The notes under the pieces: model-generated | What the model saw: only the letters and a program-made list of their open reading frames with translations | What the model was told of the DNA's origin: nothing | Databases searched by the model: none | Origin: Aedes albopictus | Lineage: Eukaryota > Arthropoda > Insecta > Diptera > Culicidae | Direction: 5' to 3' | NCBI RefSeq assembly: GCF_035046485.1 | Contig: NC_085138.1 | Coordinates: 12,837,329 to 12,901,328, forward strand | DNA length: 64,000 bases | Position numbers and translations under genes: made by a program | Part shown: positions 44,299 to 54,645 of the stretch, in pieces | Layout of the letters: every line of letters starts with the position of its first letter | How positions within the stretch are numbered: the first letter of the stretch is position 1

Positions 44299-44492
44299 CA
44301 GTCGAACCTCCATGAGTCGATGTTCCTTGACTCGATATCGACTCATGGAGGTAATTTTTTCCATACTGAAAAATAATTTCTGGGTTACTATGATGGTCCC
44401 CCAAAAGAACTTCCCAAAGGATTTTTGTTCCACTACTCGATATTTCCTGGAGTCGATGGTCCCTTCAATATCGACTCATGGAGGTTTTACTG
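44299..44492. mobile_element. 194-bp MITE with TA duplication
   Basis: The ends read CAGTCGAACCTCCATGAGTC and, inverted, CAGTAAAACCTCCATGAGTC, flanked by TA (44297-44298 and 44493-44494). Further inverted copies of CTCGATATCGACTCATGG lie inside near the left end. The CAGT...ACTG ends and TA target suggest the pogo/mariner group. Confidence 0.85.
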
Positions 44493-44509
44493 TATCATCA
44501 GATTTTTAC

Positions 44510-45440
44510 TTCTTTTCCCGATCAGCCTAGATAGCTGAGTTGCGATATGGAACTCGATCGGGTTGCATTGATCGGCAGAAAAAACGAAAAGTGACGCGTG
44601 TTTGTGACAGTTGCGATAAAAATATTGGTCGCGTTGCATTGTTCGAAGGAATCAGTGAGGTGTGACACGTGTTTGGGGCAGGTGCACATTTTCCTTTCCC
44701 GTGAAGTGATAAAAATTGAAGGAGTTAAGGAGTGGTTGCGACCATCCGACGACATGGAACTGGGTGAGATCATTCCGAGTTTTTTCTTTATATACTAGAA
44801 GAAGTTGGGGTAATTTCGCTAATGCGTTTTCATGAGGACTCCTGGAGTCTGTAATATCTTCAAATTAATCTTGTAGTTCTGGTGCAGGCCTTATATTAAA
44901 GCGATAAAAATGTTAGAAGACAGTTATTGCAGTTCACAACAATCATTGAGCAAATTTAAAATAATTGGCTTAATTACCTCAACGGCTATCGATTACAGGT
45001 AACACATGGGACTACTCTTAGTAAAACATATAATTCGAAAATAGCTATCTAAGCTTTAAAGTTTGTTCTCCGTATACTCTAAGTTCAATATTGTGGGAAA
45101 CGCGCGACTATTTCCGTGAGTCGGTCGTTTTTTCTCGGTAGGAAGATGGGGACACGAATATTGAATGCAAAACTAGAAGCGCGCGATAACTTTCGTGGGA
45201 AAGTCGGTTTTCACGGTAGTGTAAACGATCAATGCGGTGACGCGTTTAATATAGTACGATCGTTGACGTACAATGCCCGCCAATAATACGGAATCGTTGC
45301 AATACTCAGTATTGCAGCGCCCAAAAAGTTTGGCATCACCTAAAATAAGGAGATAAATTGGACTGAACCTAGAACCAATTAGGTTGTAGGTACGAGTTGT
45401 ATTTTTAAAACGAATTAAGGGGGTCATAAGTGATTTGTGC
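44510..45440. other. Noncoding, no gene seen
   Basis: TTCCCGATCAGCCTAGATAG near 44515 resembles TTCCCGATCAGCCTGTGTAG near 46085 and may mark retroposon ends. The frame 45173-45652 minus has no domain. Confidence 0.35.
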
Positions 45441-45445
45441 TTTAA

Positions 45446-45560
45446 CCCTTTGAAGCCGAATTGTTTCGCCGCTGCTGTCGCAACCTCGCTGGTCTCGAGC
45501 ATGGTTGTTATACTCGGTTTCATCGCCGGGGTCATATATGACCCCTCCGGCTTCAAAGGG
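45446..45560. mobile_element. 115-bp MITE with TTAA target site
   Basis: TTAA (45442-45445 and 45561-45564) flanks inverted ends CCCTTTGAAGCCG. A smaller palindrome, GGGGTCATATATGACCCC, lies near the right end. The TTAA target and CCC end fit a piggyBac-type MITE, like 16533-17148. Confidence 0.8.
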
Positions 45561-45654
45561 TTAAAGAACTGAAATAATCTCATTTCAGGGTGATGCAATA
45601 TTTTTTGGGGTGCTGCAATATTCAGTATGAGAGTTACAATACACGATTCCATGT

Positions 45655-46561
45655 TTGTGGCGGGTAGTGTATGTGCATTATCCTTACTTTCGAGACCAAA
45701 TAAATCATAATCGGGATGAAGACCATGTTGTGTATTTTCATATAACTAGTAGATCATATCACCTACCAAAGGTGGCTCCAAGATCCACACCTTACCCTAC
45801 CCTACTAACAAATACTCCTTCCCGAGACAACTGTGGGGATGCTGTGGATTCCACGGTTTCTTGTAACAACGGTTGTCGAACTAACATTCCTTCCCCTTTC
45901 CCGATGACCGTAAGGACGTGGCCGGCGCCGTATTGACTTTAAAATATTAAACTCTCGATTTGTGCACATTGAGAGTGTGTAGCTAGTCCCAAGCACCATT
46001 CATTGGATCTCTGTGCAACTTCGATTGTTCTGGTCAATCACGGAGTAGCGACTACGATGTGTACGGTTATCTTTGCTTTGCTTTTCCCGATCAGCCTGTG
46101 TAGTGTCGGTAGCGGATAGTTCAACTAGCTAAGAATAGCACTACGGACCGCCTGTTCTAGTGGTAGGAGTTCATTAATCAAGGTGTTGTACGGCTTTATG
46201 CTTACCGTGCCTATTTAGGAATGATTGGTAGGGGGGGTCTTATGAGGATCTAATCGTAAACGGAGCCTGTGGAGTGCCAGGGCCCCCTCCACAGCATTTT
46301 GCCCTTACTGCGCTAACCGGAGCAATAGCGCGGTAGACCTTGTGTTTCTCCGAGACAATCAGCTGCCCTACTTTAATCTCATACTTGAGGCTGAATAAGG
46401 GCGGGATTATGCAGATTCCATTGATTAGTTTAAATTTTCACCTGTATATGATTTCGCATTATGCGATTTACTGCACAGTTTATTCTGTGCATCCTCGCCT
46501 TTGACGCATTCAAATCGATACCGACCTGGTTTTATTTTTGCTGTTCTGTATTGTGATGTGA
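45655..46561 (+). repeat. LINE-C noncoding sequence (probable 3' UTR of one copy and 5' region of the next)
   Basis: GC-richer sequence around GGCCGGCGCCGTATTGAC (45920), GACAATCAGCTGCCC (46350) and GGAGTGCCAGGGCCCCC (46274) leads directly into the LINE endonuclease frame at 46562. I read it as LINE untranslated or ORF1-derived sequence by position. No ORF1 protein is readable. Confidence 0.45.
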
Positions 46562-46918
46562 TTGTTAAGAGTTCAATCTTGCCTAGCTTGGGTAGTGGCT
46601 ACGGTTAGAATAGCTCAGATCAATCTTCAGCTTAAAAGAACTGCAACGATCAATCTTTGCATACTTATGCAAAATGGTACAACCCAAGTGGCGTTAGTCC
46701 AAGAACCTTACTTTCGTAAGCGGAATTTCAATTTAGGAAACCTTGTGAATCCGGTGTTTGCTACTTTAAGTAAAAATAAAAAGGCAAACTCGCGTGTCAT
46801 GCCTCGAGCATGTGTGCTTGTCAACAACGCAATCGTTGCTACACTCATCTCTGATCTAACCACTAGAGATGTATGTGCTATCACAATCGATGTATGTGTT
46901 GGAAACCTCAACAGGAAA
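46562..46918 (+). pseudogene. LINE-C ORF2, N-terminal endonuclease segment
   Basis: The sequence encodes VRIAQINLQLKRTATINLC and VALVQEPYFRKRNFNLGN, then a PRACVLVNNAIVATLISDL block and DVCAITIDV. These are the first half of an R1/LOA-type LINE endonuclease (catalytic Glu in QEPY). It is cut after NLNRK by the pogo-like element. The same frame resumes at 50034. Confidence 0.85.
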
Positions 46919-47098
46919 TACAGGTCGGACTCGATTATCCGGAGTATTGATTTTTATCTCACTCCGGATAATCGAATTCTCCGGATAATCGAATCACGAA
47001 AAAAAAATTAAATCGAAATTTAAAAATGTATAAAAACGGATTTTTTTTCCCTATACTATGTGTATGAAGCAGTGGCGTAGCCTGAAATTTGAATTAGG

Positions 47099-47248
47099 AA
47101 ACGTCCATAAATTACGTAATGCAAAAAAAAAATCCCTTCCCCCATAGTTATACTTTCCGTATAAGACTTCTGAAGTTTTTGTATTGGTCACCTATGTTGT
47201 ATTCTCCCTCTCCTCTCAAAATGTAACGTAATTTATGGACGTTTTTTC
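47099..47248. mobile_element. Short MITE with CGTCCATAAATTACGTAA ends
   Basis: AAACGTCCATAAATTACGTA (47099) is mirrored by TACGTAATTTATGGACGTTT near 47225-47247. The centre has runs of A and CCCTTCCCCC. The ends are related to those of 47540-47712. Confidence 0.7.
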
Positions 47249-47539
47249 AGAATATTGTATACAGTGGGCCCCTGATAGTATTTTGGGCTGACAAAATCGG
47301 CACAGTTTTTTTTGTGAATTTTGAGCTAAATAAAAAAGGTTGTGATTCTATAAAACAAACAAAATATACAGTTGATGAGGGATGGTGAAGGGGAAGGAGG
47401 AAAAAAATGTAATGAATGAGGCAGTAGTAAAAACAATGTACTTTTGCTTTTCTACTTTTTGTTGGCTATGTTGGCAAGATATTTTTTCTACAACACAGCC
47501 TTCTCTTATCAGTTTTGCGTCCCGAAAAACAGACAGTAG

Positions 47540-47712
47540 ATGAGGCAGCATCCATTTATTACGTAACGCTAAAATCGACATTTTAAGACCCCCCTCCCCC
47601 CTCCGTAACGCTTTTTTTGTATGAAAATCTTAAAATTCTAGTATGGACCGTAACGCTAGGCCGTACTCCCCCTCCCCCTAGAGCGTTACGTAATTTGTGG
47701 ACGGCGCCTAAG
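47540..47712. mobile_element. MITE copy 1, TTACGTAA family
   Basis: It runs from GGCAGCATCCATTTATTACG to GTTACGTAATTTGTGGACGG and is rich in CCCCTCCCCC in the middle. It is an inverted copy of 48572-48737, which has the same blocks in reverse order. Confidence 0.75.
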
Positions 47713-47984
47713 TGAAGTGTAACGGATCTATACTGCATGAATTATAAAATTAAGCGACGAATAAAAATAACCATAACAAATAACATTTCTCATTTCTGAT
47801 CAACAAGTTTGGCTCTTACTACCCGAGCAGGATCCGTTTCCGTTTCCTTTCCGCATTATTTTGAAAAGATACTTTGACTACACCGTCTTCAACCAGAGGT
47901 TGCACAGACTGAACTTATTCTAATCCAGAAACAGCCTCTGCGCTTTGTCTATAATACACACGTGGTACTGGAAGTGGTAGAGGG

Positions 47985-48450
47985 GTCCTTGTAGAAATCT
48001 CTAAAAGAATTCCTAGATTTGCCCCTGGAGAAATTATTAAAGAAATCCCTAGAAGAGCCACTGAAAGAGTTTTGAAAAAGGTTCCTGAATCACTACAGAA
48101 ATCACTGTAATTCATAAAAGATTTCCTTAAAAAAATCTTGTGAAATCCCTAGAGGAATCAATGGAAAATATCCTGAAGGACTATATGTAGGAGTTCCTGC
48201 AGAACTCCTTAAAAATATCCTGAGGATTGTCTAGAAGAATTTCTGAAGAAATCCAACAGTTTCTGCAGAAATTTAAGGAAAAGAAATTCACGGAAGAATC
48301 CTTGGAGAAATACCAGCAGTAGTTTTGAGACTTCCTCTCTGAAGGACTTTTGGTGGAATATCAATAGAAAATTCTGGAGGAAACTTTAAAGAAATCCATG
48401 GTGAAATCTTAATTAAGGTAAAATTCCACGATAAATCCTAGGAGGAATCC
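47985..48450. repeat. Degenerate 15-bp-unit array (AGAAATCCCTAGAAGA type)
   Basis: Imperfect units such as AAGAATTCCTAG, GAAATCCCTAGAAGAG and GGAATCCATAAAGA repeat through this stretch. A related patch lies at 48770-48930, beyond the second MITE. No gene. Confidence 0.65.
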
Positions 48451-48571
48451 ATAAAGATTCTTCGGAGGAAAAATCCGTGAATGAATACCAGTAGAGATGC
48501 TAGCTATGTGATCATAAACGGATATCCGATTACATAGAGACTGGAAGCAGAAAATCCCCACTAGCATAAGG

Positions 48572-48737
48572 CGCCGTCCACAAATTACGTAACGCTCTAG
48601 GGGGAGGGGGGAGTACGGCCTGGCGTTACGGTCCATACAAGAATTTCAAGATTTTCATACAAAAAAGTGTTACGGAGGGGGGAGGGGGTCTTAAAATGTC
48701 GATTTTAGCGTTACGTAATAAATGAATGCTGCCTAAT
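48572..48737. mobile_element. MITE copy 2, inverted relative to 47540-47712
   Basis: It carries GGCGCCGTCCACAAATTACG at the left and CGTTACGTAATAAATGAATG toward the right. Identity to copy 1 is high by eye. The two copies could base-pair over about 165 nt in a transcript of this region. Confidence 0.75.
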
Positions 48738-49664
48738 ACCAATCACAGTCGATCCCTTTATACCAGTAGAAATTCCTGATGCAATCCCAACAAGGATTTC
48801 TGGAGCATTTTTTGTTAAAACTCCTCGGGAAGAATCTGAAGAAGAAATTTCTGAAGATATGCCAGGAGAACTGAAGGAGTCCCAAACGAACTTCTAGGAG
48901 AAATACCCAGCAATATCAATAGAAATTCATCGGTTCTGGTTCATTTGGCCGAACGCCATGGAGCCGAAAGTGTCGATTGGCCGAATGCCGCTTGGCCGTA
49001 AAATGAATGATAAACTTAAGTGGCCATGCCAATGTTCGCCGTCTCAGTATAACTCTAAAGAACAGCCATTGATTTAAGGAAGGGAAAATATTGACAGTTT
49101 TAACGCCATCTAATTCCTGAATATCAAAACTATAAAGAATAGCCTATGATTAAAAGTAGGAAATACTTCTGATGATCATATTGGCAGTTAGAGTGTCAAA
49201 AACATCCACTGAATTCTTTTGATCATGATTTGGCCAAATGGCCGGACACCGAATTCATCAAACTTGGAAGCTTTCGACTACTCGGAGTTTGTACTGGTAA
49301 TCCATCATTGAACAAAATCTCTGGAGCATTTGTCCTTGGAAATTCTGGAGGATTCCCAGAAGTAATATCCGAAGGAATCCATCCAATGCGTTCTTTGAAA
49401 AATGCCTTGATTTGCGTCTGTTTTCAAAGGATGCCGTATATCATTCATTGCATCAAATTTTTCATTTATTTTTCGCTGAAACAAAATTTAAAATAGTTTA
49501 GCCCTTTTTAAATATAAGGCGAGATTTGTTTGTTACGTTATTTGTATATGATGCCAAAATATATCAACTGCTGTTAAGATTGATTGTGAAATGGTAATGT
49601 CTAGTGTAAAACACTTTAGTGTTAAATAAAATCGGCCTAGAAATCGGGGCAGCATAGTAGGGCC

Positions 49665-49870
49665 TGGTACCATTTGGGCAGCGGACCTATTTTGAGCACT
49701 TGCTGCTATAACTCAGTTAATTTTGAACCGATTGACTTCATTTTTGGAACATGATCAGGGACGTACAGTATCGAATTAAGTTCAAAAATTGAAGTCAATC
49801 GGTTCAAAATTAACTGAGTTATAGTAGAAAATGCCCAAAAAAGGTCCCCTACCATAGTTCCGGACCCTAT
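49665..49870. mobile_element. ~200-bp hairpin MITE
   Basis: TATAACTCAGTTAATTTTGA (49710) and its complement TCAAAATTAACTGAGTTATA (49803-49822) pair almost perfectly with a 70-bp inner region. The outer sequence continues the pairing with GGGCAGCGGACC/GGTCCCCTACC. Confidence 0.7.
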
Positions 49871-50033
49871 TATAATACAAATACTAAATAATTTCAAATT
49901 TATGCATTACAATATAAAAATAAATCTCTATAAAAATTCTCCGGATAATCGAGTCTAAAATTCCGGATAATCGAACCCCGGATAATCGAGTCTCCGGATA
50001 ATCGAGTCTCCGGATAATCGAGTCCGACCTGTA

Positions 50034-50280
50034 CATTCATTGTTCGGTTTATTTACCGCATGATGAACCATCCCCTGCGGATGCTTTCAAGCAACTCATC
50101 GCATACTGCACTTGCACTTCAAAAGGCCTTCCGCTAATTGTTGGCAGTTTTGCTAATGCACACCGTATAATCTGGGGCAGCTCAGACATTCATTTGAGAA
50201 GCTCCAGTTTGATGAGATACTTAATAAGTACAGATCTTGGATTATTTAACATAGGCAACCGTCTACGCCCAAGTCTGCGG
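50034..50280 (+). pseudogene. LINE-C ORF2, C-terminal endonuclease segment
   Basis: The frame continues from 46918 across the TA duplication: CSVYLPHDEPSPADAFKQL, GLPLIVGSFANAHRIIWGSS and RYLISTDLGLFNIGNR. The block GSFANAH replaces the GSDANAH expected at the catalytic Asp, so the endonuclease is dead by substitution as well as by interruption. Confidence 0.82.
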
Positions 50281-50814
50281 TTTATACAAATTTCAAAAAA
50301 ATGTTTGGACGAAAATCTACGAAGGGAGAGGGGGGGGGGGGGGGAGGGGTTTAAATTGCCAAAATTTAGTCTACGAAGTTTATGAACAGCGCCTTATGCT
50401 TCCCTGGCTTCGGCTCGGAGAATCGATTGAGTGAACACTTGATAGTTTTTGTCCTTTCAAATCTCCTGAGGCAGATGGGATTTATCGAAGACGACTAATA
50501 ACAAGACAGACATCTACCTTCTTGCTCCATATACTTTGGGAGCTACAAGCACACTAGCGCCGCGAACGACTTCAGGGAACAACATCATGAATGAGTGTGC
50601 GTGCGATGCTACAATTTCCATGTATGTATTACCATGCACACGCACACAATAATATTTTAATGTTCCTGAGAATCGTTGAGGGCGTTTCAACCATGTCGCC
50701 TGCTACGGGGTGGGAGCTGTCTGTCTTGTTATTAGCCGTCTTCGGATTTATCCTAGTTTGCTTCAGAAAGGGTTTGATTATTTCAAGCATGTTTTGAAAA
50801 AAAAAAATACTTGT
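50281..50814. other. Insertion remnant with a long G run, no gene seen
   Basis: It contains AAAATCTACGAAGGGAGA, a run of 15 G residues at 50330-50344 and AAATTTAGTCTACGAAGTTT, which look like the two ends of a small MITE. The remainder up to the RT fragment is unassigned. Confidence 0.4.
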
Positions 50815-50935
50815 TTGTAGTTTTGCTACAGGATATATTCCCAAATCTTGGCGGGATATTACTGTGAAGTTTATTCCGAAAGTGGGTCGTGGGTCGTATG
50901 AAGAAGCAAAGAGTTTCAGACCTATCAGTTTGACC
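50815..50935 (+). pseudogene. LINE-C RT, fingers segment
   Basis: The sequence encodes ATGYIPKSWRDITVKFIPKV followed by EEAKSFRPISLT, the conserved start of the LINE RT domain. It is interrupted after SLT by the hAT element. The frame resumes at 54646 with TFLLKCLERIMDHRIRD. Confidence 0.85.
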
Positions 50936-51492
50936 CAGGCTTCCCAAAAGTACCGCATCATGATATCATTTTGATGGCTGTCACACTCTTATTCCCATGA
51001 CAGCCCACAGAATAAAACTCATGCGACATACAACATCACTGTCGGGAACTGCTCACATCGTCTGTTTTCGCTGTGCGTTCGTTCGCCGATGACAACCTCG
51101 GCTCTCACCCAAACCGTCTCTCGTTGGCTGGACAGGAAGTGACGAAAATCGCTGCGCTCGGCCCGAGCATTTTACTTCTTTTGAACGTGTCGAGTATCGT
51201 AGTATATCCCACGCTCAAAATTATCGACGCATTTCAAATACATATTTTTTGACGTTGAATAACGTCCTTCGGCAACATATAGGGGTGTAACTTCAGAAAA
51301 CCGAAAATTTGAGCATGTAACGAAAAGTGGTTAGATTTTGACCGCTAATAACTCTGCCATTTCTTGATGGATTTTCAAAATTTTTGCATGAATTGATCAC
51401 AAATTTATCTACGCATCGAATCTATCCAAGGTTACTATTGATTTTCAACAACAAACTATTGAAAATTTGGGAAAAGTGAACCCATGTTTTAT

Positions 51493-51965
51493 CCAGCCAA
51501 TCACGTTCGAGCGCAGTTTTGGACTTTTCCGTCGAGCGCCTGGCAGTATAAAAGCTATTTCTTCTTCCCCTCTTCCTTCATTCTTCATCAACACCTCGAG
51601 GGGAACGCATCGCCAGAGAGCTGTGCAGTTTGCTCCGTTTGCGTTTTCATTTCAGTGTTCTTTGGCAAGCCGAGCGCGGTGGTCGGTGCCTCTCCGCGCG
51701 CGGCAGCTCGTCTACCGGATCAGAGACGGAGGAGCACAGCTCGATTTGCATTTTCGCTCAGCATTCTCTTCTCACAGCACATTCTCACGCTGTCGACCGC
51801 GGTGAACGGACGGACGCACCGACGACAACCGAGCAGCAGCGGCGGTGGAGGAATAATTTATCATTTCCCTAGTACGGAGCGGATGGGCGCCGACGACACG
51901 GCAGCAACGCGGTTTGGTTTTGTGAAATCAAAATTAAATAGCCCTTATTAGGGCTATAATTCTAA
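51493..51965 (+). promoter_or_regulatory. Promoter-like module A: CCAAT, TATA, Inr and a 3' stem-loop
   Basis: CCAATCACGTTCGAG is followed about 40 bp on by TATAAAAG (51547-51554) and an Inr-like TCATTC (51578-51583) at the expected distance of about 31 bp. GC-rich transcribed-looking sequence follows. At 51941-51956 AGCCCTTATTAGGGCT forms a 6-bp stem with a 4-nt loop, the geometry of a replication-dependent histone mRNA end. GGCAAGCCGAGCGCGGTGGT matches module B. No intact histone frame is present; similarity to H2A coding sequence around GCCGAGCGCG is suggestive only. Confidence 0.45.
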
Positions 51966-52495
51966 ATTCCACGTAAGAGCTGATTCGAATTCCTGCAAAC
52001 ATTTTGAAACCTACTTCGAGAGCACCGCCAGCAACCATCTAGAAGCAGCCGCGGCGATGGCTCATTCGCATTTTCCCAGTGCGGTAGCGGATGGCCATGG
52101 CAACAACTGGGAATATTTTAACCGCTTGATGTAGAATCTATTCTAAATTCAAGATACGGTACCAAAAGCATAAACTTATGCGCGCATCATAAATCTGCTT
52201 GAAATTTCTACAACTTTGAAAAATGGCAGGTTTGCTGAAAAATGAAAGCTGTTAACCAGCGTTGCCAAATTTCAAATATCTGTAATCTTTAGACATTTTG
52301 GTCGAAAATACATGACTTTTGTACTATATATACTGTCATTCCTTACTAAACATTATAATATTGGTTAATCCTAAGCCTACCTACTGATTTGGCAATGGCT
52401 AATAATAATCATTTAAGTATATTTTATTATTCCGCTACAATAAATTATTGCAGATAAATTTGTATGGCATCGTTGAATTTTACTCCCCTCACTTC

Positions 52496-52945
52496 TAACC
52501 AATCACGTTCGAGAGGGGAAACCAGGCCATTGTGCCGTATAAAAGCAAAGTGCTTCTTCTCATCTACCATGATTCTTTCTTGACCCCTCGAAGGGATTGC
52601 ATCGAAAGAGAGCTAGCCAGTTTCTTCGTTTGCGTTTTCCATCAGTATGCTTTGGCAAGCCGAGCGCGGTGGTTGTCGGCTGTAACGCTCTCCTTCGCAT
52701 CGTTGTACGCGGCGCCAGTGGAGCAATCAGCCAGTTCAAACTGGTGCGCGGCAACAACGAGGGCTTGCTTTTGCACCGAGTTAGCGCAGCATCGCCATCG
52801 GAAAACCCCAATCGAAGTCAACGCCACCGATACCGTTCTGGATTTGGTTGGCATAACTACCGATTTTCACTCCATGCAATAATTGAACGATTATTGTACA
52901 ACAAATAAAATTAAACAGCCATTCTAAGGGCTTCAAAAATGTTCC
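52496..52945 (+). promoter_or_regulatory. Promoter-like module B, diverged copy of A
   Basis: It has the same order as module A: CCAATCACGTTCGAG, TATAAAAG (52538-52545), a TTCTTCTCATC start region, AGAGAGCT, TTTGCGTTTTCC and GCTTTGGCAAGCCGAGCGCG. Near the end AATAAAATTAAACAGCC is followed by a decayed form of the stem-loop (AGCCATTCTAAGGGCT, one mispair). Spacing to module A is about 1.0 kb. Frames through it (52532-52882) have no known domain. Confidence 0.45.
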
Positions 52946-53231
52946 CCACAAGAATGACCCGAATAATTTTCCTAAACGACGCGCCAGGTCACAAATATGT
53001 CAAAACCGGCTAAGTCTTAAAACCATAGCATAAACTTTGCAAACGGAGTAGTGGAAATATATATGATTCTTGTAGCATCCTTGATATTTCCCAGCCAAAT
53101 TTCAATGTGTGTTGTCTCCGCAAAAATTGAACACTTCTATGCCCATTTTTGCCACACAATCTAGAAGAAAACTGTATACAGTATACGATATCTGAAAATT
53201 CTTAGTTATTTAATTAACTTTTGGTGAATCC

Positions 53232-53514
53232 TCCTCTCCTCTTCTTGGCGTAACGTCCTCACTGGGACAAAGCCTGCTTCTCAGCTTAGTGTTCTATGAG
53301 CACTTCCACAGTTATTAACTGAGAGCTTCCTCTGCCAATGACCATTTTGCATGTGTATATCGTGTGGCAGGCACGAAGATACTCTATGCCCAAGGAAGTC
53401 AAGGAAATTTCCTTTACGAAAAGATCCTGGAGCGACCGGGAATCGAACCCGTCACCCTCAGCATGGTCATGCTGAATACCCGTGCGTTTACCGCCTCGGA
53501 TATATGGTGAATCC
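53232..53514 (-). mobile_element. Feilai-type SINE
   Basis: The structure is the same as at 42098-42414, with a minus-strand tRNA-like head (GCCGAGGCGGTAAACGCAC, GGTTCGATTCCCGG). A 10-bp duplication, TGGTGAATCC, flanks it (53222-53231 and 53515-53524). Apart from the missing TATATG expansion it is nearly identical to that copy. Confidence 0.9.
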
Positions 53515-54645
53515 AGTTCACCAATTAGCAAAAGCTTGATGATTTGCATTTTGAATGATCTGTTGGATTGCATCAGTTTAAATTCTTATAAAATGAACGG
53601 TTACAAAGACAATTCTGTTATAGCTAAAGATTATTAAATAGTTTTGACAAATTCGTTTATGGAAATATGTTAAAACCAACTACTTCGCAGGTCAAGTCTT
53701 GTCGCGTCCATTCAAAATTTCAAAAACCAGCAAAAGCATTGATATTGTGGGAGAGTTTCTGAAATCTGAATCAATCTGGCGTCAAACACTGCTCAAGCAA
53801 CAACTCAAAGAGGATTATTAGAGGATTTGACATTTACTCGAAATGTGAGGTATGGAACCTAGAGATGCTATGCGGTGCACTATCAATCACCGTCTACAAT
53901 AAAACTAAATTAAATCAAAATGCCGCATCACAGTCTTTAGCAATGTTAATTACAGCATTCAATAATTGAAACTTATGCATAACCGGACGTTATTCAACGT
54001 CAGACTTGCGGTCGTATCTAGTATACAACCCCTCCAACTTTTTTTTCAAATAGAGAATATGTACTTGTAAGTCTTGTTCTAGTAGAGTATTTTGCATAGC
54101 ATTATTTTTTATTGGCATGTGAAATGCACTGCCATATTTTCAATATAAAAGAGAGTTGAATCTCACATCAGTGGTATATTTTTGCCAGATTACAATTTTG
54201 AAAAACGCTGGCACAAACTTATTTCCGCCCCTGGGGCATCTTGTGAAAGGCATATCATGTTTGTAAAAAAATATTTATTGAGCCCATATTTGGTGAATAA
54301 CTTTTAGCGTTAAGCCATGTGCTCCCATGACAGCCTATGACACACTTTATGCGACAGTCGGCTTGGTTAGCCGAAGATTGTCATCGCCATGCGGCCAACA
54401 ATACTCACGACGTTTCCCACTCGGCTCGATACGACTCGAGAGTGCAACTGTCAGGCAAGCAGCCGAAGCAGCGGCTGTTTCAATACATCTTTCGCTCATG
54501 CGTGTGCGTGCTGTTGGCGATACATTTCTCACTGATGGTGTTGCACACGGTAACGAGAGATGGTCTGCACACATAAGAGAGTGTCGATTCAGCCTTGCGC
54601 GGGCTGTTGCGAGAAGGCTGTACATTTGGAAAGCCTGGTTTGACC

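Larger units (their letters stand above)
46921..50031. mobile_element. 3.1-kb pogo-like TIR element, non-autonomous
   Basis: Inverted ends CAGGTCGGACTCGATTATCC are flanked by TA (46919-46920 and 50032-50033). The unit TCCGGATAATCGAGTC is repeated about five times in tandem at the right end and about three times at the left, as subterminal copies of the TIR. CAGT/CAGG ends plus a TA target suit the pogo/Tigger branch. No transposase frame survives. It contains MITEs, a 15-bp-unit array and a small hairpin element. Confidence 0.82.
50936..54637. mobile_element. 3.7-kb hAT-superfamily element in LINE-C, no transposase
   Basis: The ends read CAGGCTTCCCAAAAGTACC and, inverted, CAGGCTTTCCAAATGTACAG, flanked by a perfect 8-bp duplication, GTTTGACC (50928-50935 and 54638-54645). 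The LINE RT frame closes exactly when it is removed with one duplication copy. Inside are an inverted pair, GACGTTGAATAACGTCC (51250 and 53993), two related promoter-like modules (51493-51965 and 52496-52945), a Feilai SINE (53232-53514), and GC-rich sequence near 54330-54600. No transposase motif was found. Confidence 0.88.

Noticed and set aside
51467..51951. Three overlapping frames of 80-155 codons in promoter-like module A
   Set aside because: GC-rich sequence gives chance open frames in all three phases and none shows a domain. Only the promoter and stem-loop layout was retained.
50988..54370. CCCATGACAGCC ... ATGCGACA present at both ends of the hAT element as direct repeats, suggesting LTRs
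   Set aside because: The shared blocks are short and spacing differs. The clear inverted ends and 8-bp duplication identify a hAT element instead.
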